A DNA stretch of 46,779 nt from Limivivens faecihominis. Its GTDB lineage: Bacteria; Bacillota; Clostridia; Lachnospirales; Lachnospiraceae. The position numbers and the translations under genes were made by a program. Under the pieces are notes generated by a model. That model saw only the letters and a program-made list of their open reading frames with translations. It was not told the origin of the DNA and made no database searches. Positions 32,947 through 41,897 of the stretch are shown here, in pieces; the first letter of the stretch is position 1; every line of letters starts with the position of its first letter. The stretch is from positions 1 through 46,779 of the forward strand of contig NZ_JAJEPR010000026.1 in assembly GCF_020686945.1 (NCBI RefSeq). Direction: 5' to 3'.

Positions 32947-34770
32947 CTACTTTCCGAGAAGATATTTACTCACCACAGGAAAGGGGGCGGGGCCGATCTC
33001 AAGGACCTTCTGATGGAAGGCTTTCAGAGAGAAGGCGCTGCCCTTTTTCTCTTTATAGGCGTCCCGGAGATCTTCGAAGGTAAGATAGCCCACATAGTAA
33101 CGGAGATAGTTGGCCGGGGCTTCGAGAAGGGCCTCGTAGAGGGCCTGGGCAGAGGTCTCCTCAAAGCCGAATTTACTTAAGGCTTCTGCCACATCGCCCT
33201 CGGTGAAGCCATGGTAATGGACGGCGATATCCATGAGAGAGGAGAGGCCCAGGGTGAGGGAGCGGTTCAGCCGGTAGAGTTCAGCCAGATTCGGGTCCGT
33301 ATCGGAGAGACCGTAGGCGTACATTTCCACATAGGTGGCCCAGCCCTCTATGTAGCCGCCGAAATTCAGAAGATTCCGCACCGGATCCGAGGTGGTGCTG
33401 CCGCTTAAGATCGTCTGGTAGAGATGGCCGGGATAGCCCTCATGGGCCAGGGTGGTGTAGAGATCGAGAGCCGTGTAGGTGGAGGCCCGGTTGATATAGA
33501 TCACGTTGTCAGTGAGGTCATCGAGAGGCGGCGTGAGATAGAAGGCCGGGCTTAAGTAATCCTCCAGCGAGGAATGAACGTACTTGACGGAGAAGGAGAC
33601 TTCCGGCGGAGTGGGGAAATCGGCGGCGATTTTCTGACGGAGATCAGAGAGAATCTCGTTGGGTGTCCACTGGGCGAGGGCTTTCTCTTCCAGTTCCCGG
33701 CCGGAGGGGTCTGTGGCATACCAGCCATCGGCGTTCAGAATCGTTGAGGGAGAGTTGTCGAGAGAGAAGGCGATGGCGCTTCCCAGCGTCTCCCGGGAAA
33801 GAAGCTCCGGATGGGCAGAGGCCAGACTCGTGAGCTTCTGAAAATCTGTTTTCAGCTGTTGTTCGATGCGTTTCTGGATGGTATCGACGGAGGCCCAGGA
33901 GCCGGTAGAATCCCGCAGGAGATATTCATAGTAAGCCTTTCCGTTGGGAAGACCAGAGAGGCCCTGCTGGTTTTTGCCCGTGTTTTTAAGGGCCGTGAGT
34001 CCTCGGATCAGAAGCTGGTAGGCGGGAATTACATGCTCCAGGACGGCTTTTTCGTTTTGTTCCAGAAAATGCTTTTTCTCCACCTGGGTGAGAAAATCCG
34101 CTTCCTCGATCTTCTCGGCGAAGACGGTGATGAGGAAGTTTTTCGAGGGTTCCCGGATAAAAGCATTACACTGGTCGATGACGGCCTGGGCTGCGGAGGC
34201 GCTCATGAAAAGACCTTCCCTGGACTTGGCTTCCTCGAAGTGAACCAGAGTCGAGTAGTATTCGTCCATCTCTGTGAGAAGGGTCAGATAGGTCTCGATA
34301 TCGGCCTTGTTTCGGAAAGCGTACTCCGCGAGAAGCACAGGAAGCTGAGCCTGAGTACCGATGGTGGGGCCAAGGGGTTCGGCGTAGAGGGCAAATTTCT
34401 GACCGGAGAGCTGATTTTGAAGATAAAGTTGCAGGATATCGTAGGTCAGCCGGTTGGTTTTGGAGAGTGTCTGGTAGGGAAAACGGCGCAGCACCTCCTG
34501 GTAATTTTCCAAAACCAGGCCGGAAGCCTCCAGGACTTCGGGCTCCGCGCTTCCGAGAGTGACGGGAGCCTCGGAAATCCCGTAGTTTTCCGGATGTTTC
34601 AGGGTATAGTGAAGGTTCAGGGTATTTCCGGCCAGTTCACTGCGGAAGATCTGACCGGTAAACTGCCGGAAAGACCGGTTGTTGAAAAAGACGCAGGCAG
34701 AAAAGACCAGAAAAAAGAGCGCGGGGAGAAACAGAAAGGTAAGAAATGAAGGGAGTTTTCGATCTCGCAT
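32947..34770 (-). CDS. DUF885-family metallohydrolase-like protein, membrane anchored
   Basis: 607 aa. The N-terminal ~27 residues form a hydrophobic segment ending in FSAC (C26), a possible lipobox, so the protein is expected on the outside as a lipoprotein or anchored protein. The DUF885 zinc signature HEGYPGH is at 443-449 and the third-ligand region EGWATYVE at 475-482. The family is regarded as uncharacterised peptidase-like enzymes related to gluzincins. No operon partner; it converges on the NatB gene. Function beyond a probable extracellular metallopeptidase is not known. Confidence 0.82.
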   Translation of the reverse strand: MRDRKLPSFLTFLFLPALFFLVFSACVFFNNRSFRQFTGQIFRSELAGNTLNLHYTLKHPENYGISEAPVTLGSAEPEVLEASGLVLENYQEVLRRFPYQTLSKTNRLTYDILQLYLQNQLSGQKFALYAEPLGPTIGTQAQLPVLLAEYAFRNKADIETYLTLLTEMDEYYSTLVHFEEAKSREGLFMSASAAQAVIDQCNAFIREPSKNFLITVFAEKIEEADFLTQVEKKHFLEQNEKAVLEHVIPAYQLLIRGLTALKNTGKNQQGLSGLPNGKAYYEYLLRDSTGSWASVDTIQKRIEQQLKTDFQKLTSLASAHPELLSRETLGSAIAFSLDNSPSTILNADGWYATDPSGRELEEKALAQWTPNEILSDLRQKIAADFPTPPEVSFSVKYVHSSLEDYLSPAFYLTPPLDDLTDNVIYINRASTYTALDLYTTLAHEGYPGHLYQTILSGSTTSDPVRNLLNFGGYIEGWATYVEMYAYGLSDTDPNLAELYRLNRSLTLGLSSLMDIAVHYHGFTEGDVAEALSKFGFEETSAQALYEALLEAPANYLRYYVGYLTFEDLRDAYKEKKGSAFSLKAFHQKVLEIGPAPFPVVSKYLLGK

Positions 34771-34999
34771 AGAAGCTCCAGAGAACTTTTGGTACTATTT
34801 TATGATTCAGAGGGCAGACTCATGCCCAAAATAATCATATCGTTTCCATGGACTGTATGAAAGAACATTGTGGAAGAGGCAGGGGAGCAGGCATAGATGG
34901 AAAGTAAGAGAAAAATCCAATAGAATTGCTAAAAAGAGTGTGTTATAGTGGAAGAAAGATGTAAAATTCTGCCGATATATCAGACAAGGAGGAACCTTC
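34771..34999. other. Gene-free divergent region between the DUF885 and hydrolase genes
   Basis: No ORF or convincing structure seen. TATAGT near 34942 with TAGAAT 17 bp upstream is a weak promoter candidate for the hydrolase. Confidence 0.3.
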
Positions 35000-35842
35000 A
35001 TGAAGAAAAGAATTCAAGTAAAAACAGAGAAGCCGCAGTTCACGGTGATCACCAACCTTACCTACGCCCAGCGTGACAGCTGGTTCGGCCACACCATGCA
35101 GGATCTCAAGATGGATCTCATTTATCCGGAGGACAGTAGCAGAACCTATCCCTGCATCGTCTGGATCTGCGGCGGAGCCTGGCTCCAGCTGGATAAGTCC
35201 GCTCATCTGGCTTATCTTTCCGAACTTTCCAGAAAAGGCTTTGTGGTGGCTTCGGTTCAGTACCGCACCAGCAATGAGACGCCCCTGCCGGGCCAGATCC
35301 AGGATGTGAAGGCCGGGATCCGCTACTTAAGAGCACACGCAGAGCGGTTCCATATCAATCCGGAGAAGTTTGGCGTCATGGGAGAGTCTGCAGGCGGCTA
35401 TCTCACCTGTATGGCGGCCCTTGCCACGGATCCGGCCTTTGATGTGGGAGAAAATCTCGAATTTTCCAGCAGTGTGCAGGCAGCCTGCCCCTGGTATCCG
35501 CCTACAGATTTCCGCGGTTTCTCCTACGATAATCCGGAGCAGTGCGCCGCTTCGCCGGAATCCCTTCTCCTGGGGAAAAATGTGCTGTGCCATCCGAAGG
35601 AAGCCCTGAAAAACTGCCCGGTGAGCTTTGTCACCAAGGATGCGCCGCCCTTCCTGATCATCCACGGGGAGAACGACCATACGGTGCCCTTTACTCAGGG
35701 CGAACTGCTCCATGACAAACTGGAGGAGGCAGGCTGCGATGTGACGCTTCTTGCCATCGAGGGCGCAGACCATGCGGACCTTCATTTCTTCCAGAAGGAA
35801 GTCTGGGAGGAAATAGAAGCGTTCTTCGCAGAGGAGTTGTAG
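35000..35842 (+). CDS. Alpha/beta hydrolase (esterase/acetyl-esterase type)
   Basis: 280-aa cytoplasmic serine hydrolase of the hormone-sensitive-lipase/BD-FAE-like group. The oxyanion-hole motif is ICGGAW (His of the usual HGGG replaced by Cys57). The nucleophile elbow is GESAGG with S130, the acid D226 is in HGENDHTVP and the catalytic H258 is in GADHAD. Relatives deacylate small esters, including acetylated sugars, so a carbohydrate esterase role is plausible but not shown. AAGGAGGAA precedes the start. It is monocistronic and its stop codon begins a short palindromic repeat. Confidence 0.85.
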   Translation: MKKRIQVKTEKPQFTVITNLTYAQRDSWFGHTMQDLKMDLIYPEDSSRTYPCIVWICGGAWLQLDKSAHLAYLSELSRKGFVVASVQYRTSNETPLPGQIQDVKAGIRYLRAHAERFHINPEKFGVMGESAGGYLTCMAALATDPAFDVGENLEFSSSVQAACPWYPPTDFRGFSYDNPEQCAASPESLLLGKNVLCHPKEALKNCPVSFVTKDAPPFLIIHGENDHTVPFTQGELLHDKLEEAGCDVTLLAIEGADHADLHFFQKEVWEEIEAFFAEEL

Positions 35843-35877
35843 AATTGCTCCGCTGCAAGGCAGCTCACGCAATTCTA
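35840..35877. repeat. Short palindromic repeat, copy 1
   Basis: TAGAATTGC pairs with GCAATTCTA, and GCTGC pairs with GCAGC inside, with unpaired TCC and TCAC. A second copy lies at 36804-36837, on the other side of trmB; 31 of 35 core bases are identical and the differences fall in loop or unpaired positions. Confidence 0.75.
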
Positions 35878-35901
35878 GGTATTAAGAGGAGTAAAACGTC
35901 A

Positions 35902-36072
35902 TCACCGCCTCCTGCAACAGGGAAGATCCTTCACCAGCTGATTGACCTGGTCGAAGGATCTTCGTATCTTCAGAAATTGCCGGTCGGCTTTGGGAATGCA
36001 GTAGATCCGAAGGCCCAGGCGCTCCGGAAAACGGATTCTTTTCAAAGGGATCACCGAAAGAATTTCTTCCAT
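35902..36072 (-). CDS. Possible 56-aa ORF downstream of trmB
   Basis: It reads MEEILSVIPLKRIRFPERLG, then a basic stretch ending in CCRRR and TGA. It begins 13 bases after the trmB stop, in the same direction. No good ribosome binding site is visible and I recognise no family. It may be a small protein or the truncated 3' remnant of a gene; most of its second half coincides with a strong hairpin, which argues for caution. Confidence 0.25.
   Translation of the reverse strand: MEEILSVIPLKRIRFPERLGLRIYCIPKADRQFLKIRRSFDQVNQLVKDLPCCRRR
35922..35963 (-). terminator. Strong hairpin downstream of trmB
   Basis: GAAGATCCTTCACCAG (35922-35937) pairs with CTGGT and GAAGGATCTTC (35947-35963) with one bulged C. 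No U-tract on either strand, so termination or 3'-end protection is only possible, not certain. Confidence 0.45.
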
Positions 36073-36084
36073 ATTATATATGCT

Positions 36085-36759
36085 TTATTCTGCGTTACGG
36101 TTCGGCTTGCGGATTACAAGTTTATGGATGGGGTTGCGGAGATTGCTGAATTTTCGCTCATACTCAGTCATGACGTTGCCTTCCATGAGCTCTTTGTCAT
36201 GGTGGAGGTCATAGGTGCAGACCAGAAGCTCCCAGCCGCTCTCCTTCACTTCCTCCAGGGAGAAATCGAAAAGGCTGCGGTTGTCGGTCTTGAACTCCAC
36301 GAGGCCGCCGTTAGCCAGGATCTCCTCATAACGGGCCAGAAATTCGCGGGAGGTGAGTCTCCGTCTCGCATGGCGTTCCTTCGGCCAGGGATCGGAGAAA
36401 TTAAGATAGATCCGGTCCACCTCGCCTTTTCCAAAGAAGTTGGGAAGGTCCTTGGCATCCACGCAGAGATAACGGAGGTTGGGGAATTCCTCGCCACATT
36501 CCTCGGTGAGAAGTTCACGCTTCTGGAGCGCCCGGTAGAGAACGCTGGTGTAGCGCTCGATGCCGATGTAGTTGATCTCGGGATTCCTCCGGGAAAGCTC
36601 GGTGATGAACTGGCCTTTTCCCATACCCACTTCGATGTAGAGGGGCTGGTTTTTTCCGAAAACCTCACTCCATTTTCCTTTTTTTGTCTCTGCATCCTGG
36701 ATGACCCAGGGGCTGTTGGATACGGCTTCGTCCGCACCTGGTATATTTCTTAAACGCAT
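36085..36759 (-). CDS. trmB: tRNA (guanine-N7-)-methyltransferase TrmB
   Basis: SAM-dependent enzyme that methylates G46 of tRNA variable loops. The 224-aa protein has the SAM-binding loop PLYIEVGMGKGQF, the YIGIER strand, VDAKDLP and the catalytic-site LNFSDPWPKERHARRR motif, followed by GLVEFKTDNRSLF. All are hallmarks of TrmB. AAGGAG precedes the start. It stands alone between two copies of a palindromic repeat. Confidence 0.96.
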   Translation of the reverse strand: MRLRNIPGADEAVSNSPWVIQDAETKKGKWSEVFGKNQPLYIEVGMGKGQFITELSRRNPEINYIGIERYTSVLYRALQKRELLTEECGEEFPNLRYLCVDAKDLPNFFGKGEVDRIYLNFSDPWPKERHARRRLTSREFLARYEEILANGGLVEFKTDNRSLFDFSLEEVKESGWELLVCTYDLHHDKELMEGNVMTEYERKFSNLRNPIHKLVIRKPNRNAE

Positions 36760-36803
36760 GGTAAAATCTCCTTATTGTTGATTATTTAGTAATTGATGCC
36801 GAT

Positions 36804-36837
36804 GAATTGCTCAGCTGCTTTGCAGCTCACGCAATTC
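36804..36837. repeat. Short palindromic repeat, copy 2
   Basis: GAATTGC pairs with GCAATTC and GCTGC with GCAGC, as in copy 1 at 35840. The loop changes from AAG to TTT. It lies between the 5' end of trmB and the 3' end of the LysR gene. Confidence 0.75.
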
Positions 36838-36884
36838 TGCATCATAGCATACTTCCTTACTTTTTTCTACCAAAACTTCCTCAT

Positions 36885-37781
36885 TTACGCCGGTTCCTTT
36901 CCTTTTAAAAGGCGGATCAGATGGCGGGCGGCCACGCTCAGGGGTTTCTGCCGGTCCTCCACCATACAGATGTGGCGGCCTTCGATCTTTTCCTCGATCT
37001 CGATCTCCACGATACTGCCTTCCTCCAGCTCCTTTTTCACGAGCTCCCGGGGGATGAAGCCTACGCCCAGGCCCTGCCGGATGACGGGAACCATGAGGTC
37101 TGCCGTGGCAAGCTCGATATCCGGCTTCAGGATCAGGCCGTGGGAGGCGTAAAATTCCTTATAGAGGGCATAAGTCATTGTGTTTTCCGCGAGGGAGACA
37201 AAGGGGTACTGCTGGACCTCGGAGAGGGGAACTTTTTTCCCTTTGAGATAGGAATAATTGCTGCCTCCGGCCAGAATATCCTGACATTCCTTTACCAGAG
37301 TGACACGGAAATGGGAATCCTCCCGGATAGGGGTAGTCACTACGGCAAGGTCGGTCTTACCGGCTTTCAGATCTGCCAGCGTATTGGGCGTGGTGCCGCT
37401 GGTGAGCTTCAGGCGGACGCCGGGGTACTGCCGGTGAAAAGAGGAGAGCTTTTCGAGAAGAAAGCAGTGGAGGGCGGTCTCCGTGACGCCGATGTAGACG
37501 GAACCGTTCTGATAACCGAGGGTTCCGCCGATATTTTCCTCACCTTTAAAGATCTGCTCGCAGGCGGGAGCTACATATTTATAGAGCTGTTCTCCTTCGG
37601 CAGTCAGGGAGACGCCCCGCTTGGTCCGGACGAAAAGCCGGCAGCCAAGCTCCGTTTCCAGAGCCTGCATACAGCGGGAAACCGAGGGCTGGCTGGAGAG
37701 CAGAGCCTTGGCGGCCAGGGTGAAATTCTGGTATTTCGCTACATAATAAAAGATTTTATAATATTCAAAATTTGCTGCCAT
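36885..37781 (-). CDS. LysR-family transcriptional regulator
   Basis: 298-aa DNA-binding regulator. The N-terminal helix-turn-helix (NFTLAAKALLSSQPSVSRCM, then LETELGCRLFVRTKRGVSLT) is typical. A substrate-binding-like effector domain follows, with VYIGVTETALHCF and GLGVGFIPRELV. AAAAGGAAAA precedes the start. The gene is divergent from the V-ATPase operon, and LysR proteins often regulate the divergent neighbour. Here the distance is about 330 bp with its own structured segment, so the target is uncertain. Effector unknown. Confidence 0.92.
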   Translation of the reverse strand: MAANFEYYKIFYYVAKYQNFTLAAKALLSSQPSVSRCMQALETELGCRLFVRTKRGVSLTAEGEQLYKYVAPACEQIFKGEENIGGTLGYQNGSVYIGVTETALHCFLLEKLSSFHRQYPGVRLKLTSGTTPNTLADLKAGKTDLAVVTTPIREDSHFRVTLVKECQDILAGGSNYSYLKGKKVPLSEVQQYPFVSLAENTMTYALYKEFYASHGLILKPDIELATADLMVPVIRQGLGVGFIPRELVKKELEEGSIVEIEIEEKIEGRHICMVEDRQKPLSVAARHLIRLLKGKEPA

Positions 37782-37896
37782 AGATTTTCCTTTTATAAAG
37801 TTTTTTTATTATGGGTATAAAATAATATCATTTTTCAAAATCAGCCGATTTCAGTATAATCCAATGTGTTCAAAACGGCAACCGCAAATAGCGCAG

Positions 37897-37964
37897 AAAA
37901 CCGGGCAGGGGTCATCCAAGGCTCCTGTTTTCCCACGTCAGAGCAGAAGAGCTGTCCCGGTTTT
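37897..37964. other. Structured intergenic segment between LysR and the V-ATPase operon
   Basis: AAAACCGGG (37897-37905) pairs exactly with CCCGGTTTT (37956-37964), extended by CAG/CTG. An alternative pairs GGTCATCC (37910-37917) with GGAATGACC (37978-37986). The segment lies upstream of the predicted V-ATPase promoter, so it is not its leader. Role unknown. Confidence 0.4.
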
Positions 37965-38021
37965 GGCTGTTTGCATAGGAATGACCGTTATTCATTTTTA
38001 GATTTTTAGCTATTATTATCC

Positions 38022-38049
38022 TTGCATTTTTAAAAAGAAAAGGTATGAT
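38022..38049 (+). promoter_or_regulatory. Predicted promoter of the V-type ATPase operon
   Basis: TTGCAT at 38022-38027, a 16-bp A-rich spacer and TATGAT at 38044-38049. The leader to the first gene is about 58 nt and ends in AAGGAGG. Confidence 0.6.
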
Positions 38050-38113
38050 AATAGAGAACTGTGTAAAAGCTTTTGAAAGCAGACACAGGAAAGAAAAGAG
38101 AAGGAGGTACAGA

Positions 38114-38425
38114 ATGGATACAATCGTTAACAAGATCTCGGAAATTGAGACCGCAGCTGTCAAGATCATGAACGAATCCGCCCTTCAAAAGAAAGAACTG
38201 GATGAAGAATCCAAACAGCGAATGGATGCATACGATGCTGACGTGGATAAGAAGACAGAAGCAAAGCTTGCCGATATCCGTGCCAGCCTGGAAAACCAGA
38301 AAAAAGCAGAGCTTTCTTCCCTGAAAGAAGCCGCTGCTAGGACGATCATGACTCTGGAGAAGGAATATTCGGAAAATCATGAGACACTGGCTGCAGGCAT
38401 ATTAAAACAGATGATCGAGGGATAA
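38114..38425 (+). CDS. ntpF: V-type ATPase peripheral-stalk subunit G/H
   Basis: A 103-aa, almost wholly alpha-helical and charged protein, predicted to form a coiled coil with subunit E in the peripheral stalk. The low-complexity Lys/Glu/Ala pattern fits the AhaH/NtpF group, and its place as first gene of the operon fits as well. The start at 38114 has AAGGAGG; the frame open to 38045 starts inside the promoter region. Three bases separate its stop from the next start. Confidence 0.8.
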   Translation: MDTIVNKISEIETAAVKIMNESALQKKELDEESKQRMDAYDADVDKKTEAKLADIRASLENQKKAELSSLKEAAARTIMTLEKEYSENHETLAAGILKQMIEG

Positions 38426-38428
38426 GCT

Positions 38429-39469
38429 ATGGGAAAACTGTTATCTTACAGTGGAACGACCACAAAGATCCGTGCCATCAAGAGCCGTCTCCTTACCCGG
38501 AAGGATTACGAGACGCTGGCCGCCATGCCGACGGTCACAGGCGCGCTGGCTTATCTGAAACAGAAGCCCTCCTATGAAGAGCTCTTCTCCGGACTGGATG
38601 AGAGCACTCTGCACCGGAGCCAGGTGGAGCAGATTCTCACCTATTCTGTTTATGCGGATTTCCAGAAGATCTACCGTTTTTCCACCGTACAGCAGAGAGC
38701 CTTTATGGATCTCTATTTTGGCCGGTACGAGATCGCCATCATGAAGCGTTCCCTTCGGATGCTTTTCGATCACCGGAATGTTTCCACGGACCTGACGATC
38801 TTTACAGACTTTTTCAACCACCATTCAGATTTGGATCTGAACAAACTTTCCGCCAGCCAGACCATCGATGAATTTGTCGAGAATCTGAAGGGAAGTATTT
38901 ACTATGAGCCTATGAAACGTCTTTCGGACATTGAATCGCCGACACTCTGGGATTACGAAATGGCACTGGATCTTTTCTATTTCGGCTGGTTCTGGAAAAA
39001 TGGCCAGAAGATTTTCAAGGACAAGGAAGACCAGAAAATTTTCATGGAAGCCTATGGCGTGAAAATTGATCTTCTGAACATGCAGTGGATCTACCGTTCC
39101 AAGAGATATTATCATATGGAAAACAGCAGCATCTACGCACACATTATTCCGGTGACCTACCATCTCACGGCCCAGAGCATCAAGGACCTGGTGGAGGCGG
39201 GAAATCAGGATGAGCTGACTGCCGCAGTCAGAAAGACCTATTACGGAAAACGTTATCCGGAGCTTACCCCTCACAATCTGGATCAGTATTACACAGAAAT
39301 CCGTCATAAGATCCAGAGTAAGGAAGCCAGAAACAATCCGTATTCTGTCGCAACGATGGTTTCTTATCTCTATGAGAAAGAGCATGAGGTTGACAGACTT
39401 ACTACCATTCTGGAGTGCGTCCGTTACGGACTGCCCCAGGAGGAAATAGCAAAATATATAAATAACTAA
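38429..39469 (+). CDS. ntpC: V-type ATPase subunit C (d)
   Basis: 346-aa all-helical protein that caps the membrane rotor and connects it to the central stalk. Recognised by the family pattern IRAIKSRLLTRKDYETLA at the start, LYFGRYEIAIMKRSLRML in the first third and repeated three-helix units. Its start is close behind the previous stop with only a weak ribosome binding site, indicating translational coupling. In Enterococcus hirae this gene lies after E; here it lies before I. Confidence 0.9.
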   Translation: MGKLLSYSGTTTKIRAIKSRLLTRKDYETLAAMPTVTGALAYLKQKPSYEELFSGLDESTLHRSQVEQILTYSVYADFQKIYRFSTVQQRAFMDLYFGRYEIAIMKRSLRMLFDHRNVSTDLTIFTDFFNHHSDLDLNKLSASQTIDEFVENLKGSIYYEPMKRLSDIESPTLWDYEMALDLFYFGWFWKNGQKIFKDKEDQKIFMEAYGVKIDLLNMQWIYRSKRYYHMENSSIYAHIIPVTYHLTAQSIKDLVEAGNQDELTAAVRKTYYGKRYPELTPHNLDQYYTEIRHKIQSKEARNNPYSVATMVSYLYEKEHEVDRLTTILECVRYGLPQEEIAKYINN

Positions 39470-39485
39470 GAAAGGGGGTGGGTTC

Positions 39486-41423
39486 GTGATTGAGAAGATG
39501 AAATTCTTAAGTATCACGGGACCAAAGGCCGATATCGACCGTGTGGTAAACCAGTACTTATCGAAGTATGAGATTCATCTGGAAAATGCCCTTTCCGAGC
39601 TGAAAACGGTGGAAGAGCTCCGGCCGTTCATGGAGATCAATCCTTATAAGGAGCTTCTGAACAAGGCAAATGAGTTTGTCAGCCAGCTTTCCCAGCCGGT
39701 TTCTGAGGAAACAGGAAGCATGGATGTGGACACAGCGGTGAAAACCATTCAGGAACTGAGTGGATATGCCGCAAACTTCCAGGAGAAACGTACGGAACTT
39801 TCCAAAAAGCACGAGGAACTCCTTTCCTCTCTGCAGTGGATCGAGCCGTTCTTGAATTTCGACTTCAACATCCATGAGGTGTTTGGCTTCAAATTTGTCA
39901 AATACCGTTTTGGAAAGATCGCTCACGAATACTACGAAAAATTTGAAAAATATGTCTATGACAATCTGGACACCGTATTTTTCAAATGTGCTTCTGATGA
40001 ACAGTACGTCTGGGGAGTTTACTTTGTTCCTGCCACACAGGCAGTCAAGGTGGACGCAGTATACAGCTCCCTGCATTTTGAGAGAATGCGTATTCCCGAT
40101 GAATATGAGGGAACCCCGGAGGAGGCCGTTTCCAGGCTGAAAAAAGACCTGGCCTCCATCGATGAGCAGCTCAAAAACTGTCAGGCAGAGGTCGGAAAAA
40201 AGCTGGAGAGCAGACGGAGTGATCTTCTGAAAGCCAGAAATACGCTGGACAGCCTTTCCACCAACTTTGACGTGAGAAAGCTTGCAGCCTGCACCAAAGC
40301 GAAAAATGACAAACAGGTCTTCTACATCCTCTGCGGATGGATGACCGAGAGAGACGCAGAGCGTTTCCAGAAGGATATCGAGGATGACGTCAATCTCTAC
40401 TGCATCCTGGAGGACGACGAGAACAACATCCTGAATCAGCCGCCTACCAAGCTGAAAAACCCGAAGCTGTTCAAACCCTTCGAAATGTACATCCGGATGT
40501 ACGGACTGCCTGCTTACAATGAGATTGATCCGACCATCTTTGTGGCCATCACCTATTCTCTGATTTTCGGAGCCATGTTCGGTGATGCGGGCCAGGGACT
40601 CTGCCTTCTGATCGGCGGCTTCCTGCTTTATAAATTCAAAAAGATAGATCTGGCAGCCATCATCAGCTGCGCCGGTTTCTTCTCCACGATCTTCGGATTC
40701 CTCTACGGAAGCTTCTTCGGTTTCGAGGATGTGCTCCCTGCCCTGTGGCTGAAGCCCATGAATAACATGATGACCGTTCCCTTCATCGGAAAACTGAACA
40801 CCGTCTTCATCGTAGCAGTCGGTTTCGGTATGTTCCTGATCCTGGTGGCTATGATTATGCACATCATCAACGGCATCAAAGCTCACGATCCGGAAAGCGC
40901 CTGGTTTGATACCAATGGCCTCGCAGGTCTGGTGTTCTACGGAGCCGTTGTGGCAGTGATCGCTCTCATCATGACCGGTAAAAAAATGCCGGCAACCATC
41001 GTGCTTATTGTCATGTTCCTGCTTCCGCTTCTTGTCATCGCTTTTAAAGAGCCGCTGGCAAAACTGGTGGAGCATAAGGCAGACGTGATGCCGAAAGAAA
41101 AAGGCATGTTTGTCGTACAGACGATTTTCGAACTTTTCGAAGTACTCTTAAGCTACTTCTCCAACACCATTTCCTTCGTCCGTGTGGGTGCTTTCGCAGT
41201 CAGCCACGCAGCTATGATGGAAGTTGTACTGATGCTGGCAGGCGCTGAGGCAGGTTCACCGAACTGGATCGTTGTGATCCTCGGAAACCTGTTCGTCTGC
41301 GGTATGGAAGGTCTGATCGTCGGAATTCAGGTACTCCGTCTGGAATACTATGAGATGTTCAGCCGTTTCTACAAAGGTACCGGCCGGGAATTCATTCCCT
41401 TTCGGAAAATAGAAAAAGAATAA
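39486..41423 (+). CDS. ntpI: V-type ATPase subunit I (a)
   Basis: 645-aa membrane stator that contains the ion half-channels. The first ~340 residues are a soluble helical arm. The C-terminal part has about seven hydrophobic segments, including PTIFVAITYSLIFGAMFGDA and SFVRVGAFAVSHAAMM, where Arg (SFVR) faces the rotor glutamate. The start codon is GTG at 39486, with AAAGGGGGTGG just upstream. It lies between C and K. Confidence 0.93.
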   Translation: MIEKMKFLSITGPKADIDRVVNQYLSKYEIHLENALSELKTVEELRPFMEINPYKELLNKANEFVSQLSQPVSEETGSMDVDTAVKTIQELSGYAANFQEKRTELSKKHEELLSSLQWIEPFLNFDFNIHEVFGFKFVKYRFGKIAHEYYEKFEKYVYDNLDTVFFKCASDEQYVWGVYFVPATQAVKVDAVYSSLHFERMRIPDEYEGTPEEAVSRLKKDLASIDEQLKNCQAEVGKKLESRRSDLLKARNTLDSLSTNFDVRKLAACTKAKNDKQVFYILCGWMTERDAERFQKDIEDDVNLYCILEDDENNILNQPPTKLKNPKLFKPFEMYIRMYGLPAYNEIDPTIFVAITYSLIFGAMFGDAGQGLCLLIGGFLLYKFKKIDLAAIISCAGFFSTIFGFLYGSFFGFEDVLPALWLKPMNNMMTVPFIGKLNTVFIVAVGFGMFLILVAMIMHIINGIKAHDPESAWFDTNGLAGLVFYGAVVAVIALIMTGKKMPATIVLIVMFLLPLLVIAFKEPLAKLVEHKADVMPKEKGMFVVQTIFELFEVLLSYFSNTISFVRVGAFAVSHAAMMEVVLMLAGAEAGSPNWIVVILGNLFVCGMEGLIVGIQVLRLEYYEMFSRFYKGTGREFIPFRKIEKE

Positions 41424-41453
41424 CAATATATACAATTAAGGAGGATTTTATCA

Positions 41454-41894
41454 ATGTCTACTATCACTCAGATCTTAATCGTTGCTGCACTTGTACTCAG
41501 CATTTTCGTCCCCTTCAGCGCTTTTCTTATCGGTGAAAGAAACAAAGGACGTTTAAAAACTTCTCTGGCCATCAACGCTTTTCTGTTCTTCGGAATTTTT
41601 GCAGTAGCCGGTATCGTATCTCTTGGAAACGGTGCTTCTGCTCTGGCTGCTGAGGCTGCTTCCGAGTCTTCTGCTGGTCTTGCTACCGGCCTTGGCTACC
41701 TGGCTGCAGCTCTTGTAACCGGTCTTTCCTGTATCGGCGGTGGTATCGCAGTTGCCAGTGCTGCCAGCGCTGCCCTTGGAGCAATCAGCGAGGATCAGAG
41801 CATTCTTGGTAAATCTCTTATCTTCGTAGGTCTGGCCGAAGGTTGCTGCCTGTACGGTCTGATCATCTCCTTCATGATCCTGGGTGCATTATAA
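41454..41894 (+). CDS. ntpK: V-type ATPase subunit K (c), rotor ring
   Basis: 146-aa proteolipid with four predicted helices. Ion-binding Glu is E129 in FVGLAEGCCLYGL of the last helix. The second helix lacks the carboxylate and does not show the LPGTQ-type motif of the E. hirae Na+-binding K subunit, so Na+ or H+ specificity is not readable by eye. The gene is preceded by AAGGAGG and carries a codon bias like highly expressed genes. Duplicated two-hairpin form, with one ion site per four helices. Confidence 0.92.
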   Translation: MSTITQILIVAALVLSIFVPFSAFLIGERNKGRLKTSLAINAFLFFGIFAVAGIVSLGNGASALAAEAASESSAGLATGLGYLAAALVTGLSCIGGGIAVASAASAALGAISEDQSILGKSLIFVGLAEGCCLYGLIISFMILGAL

Positions 41895-41897
41895 TCC

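Noticed and set aside
39558..41075. 505-aa minus-strand ORF opposite V-ATPase subunit I
   Set aside because: Shadow of a well-supported V-ATPase gene; composition is His/Gln/Asp-rich and shows no domain.
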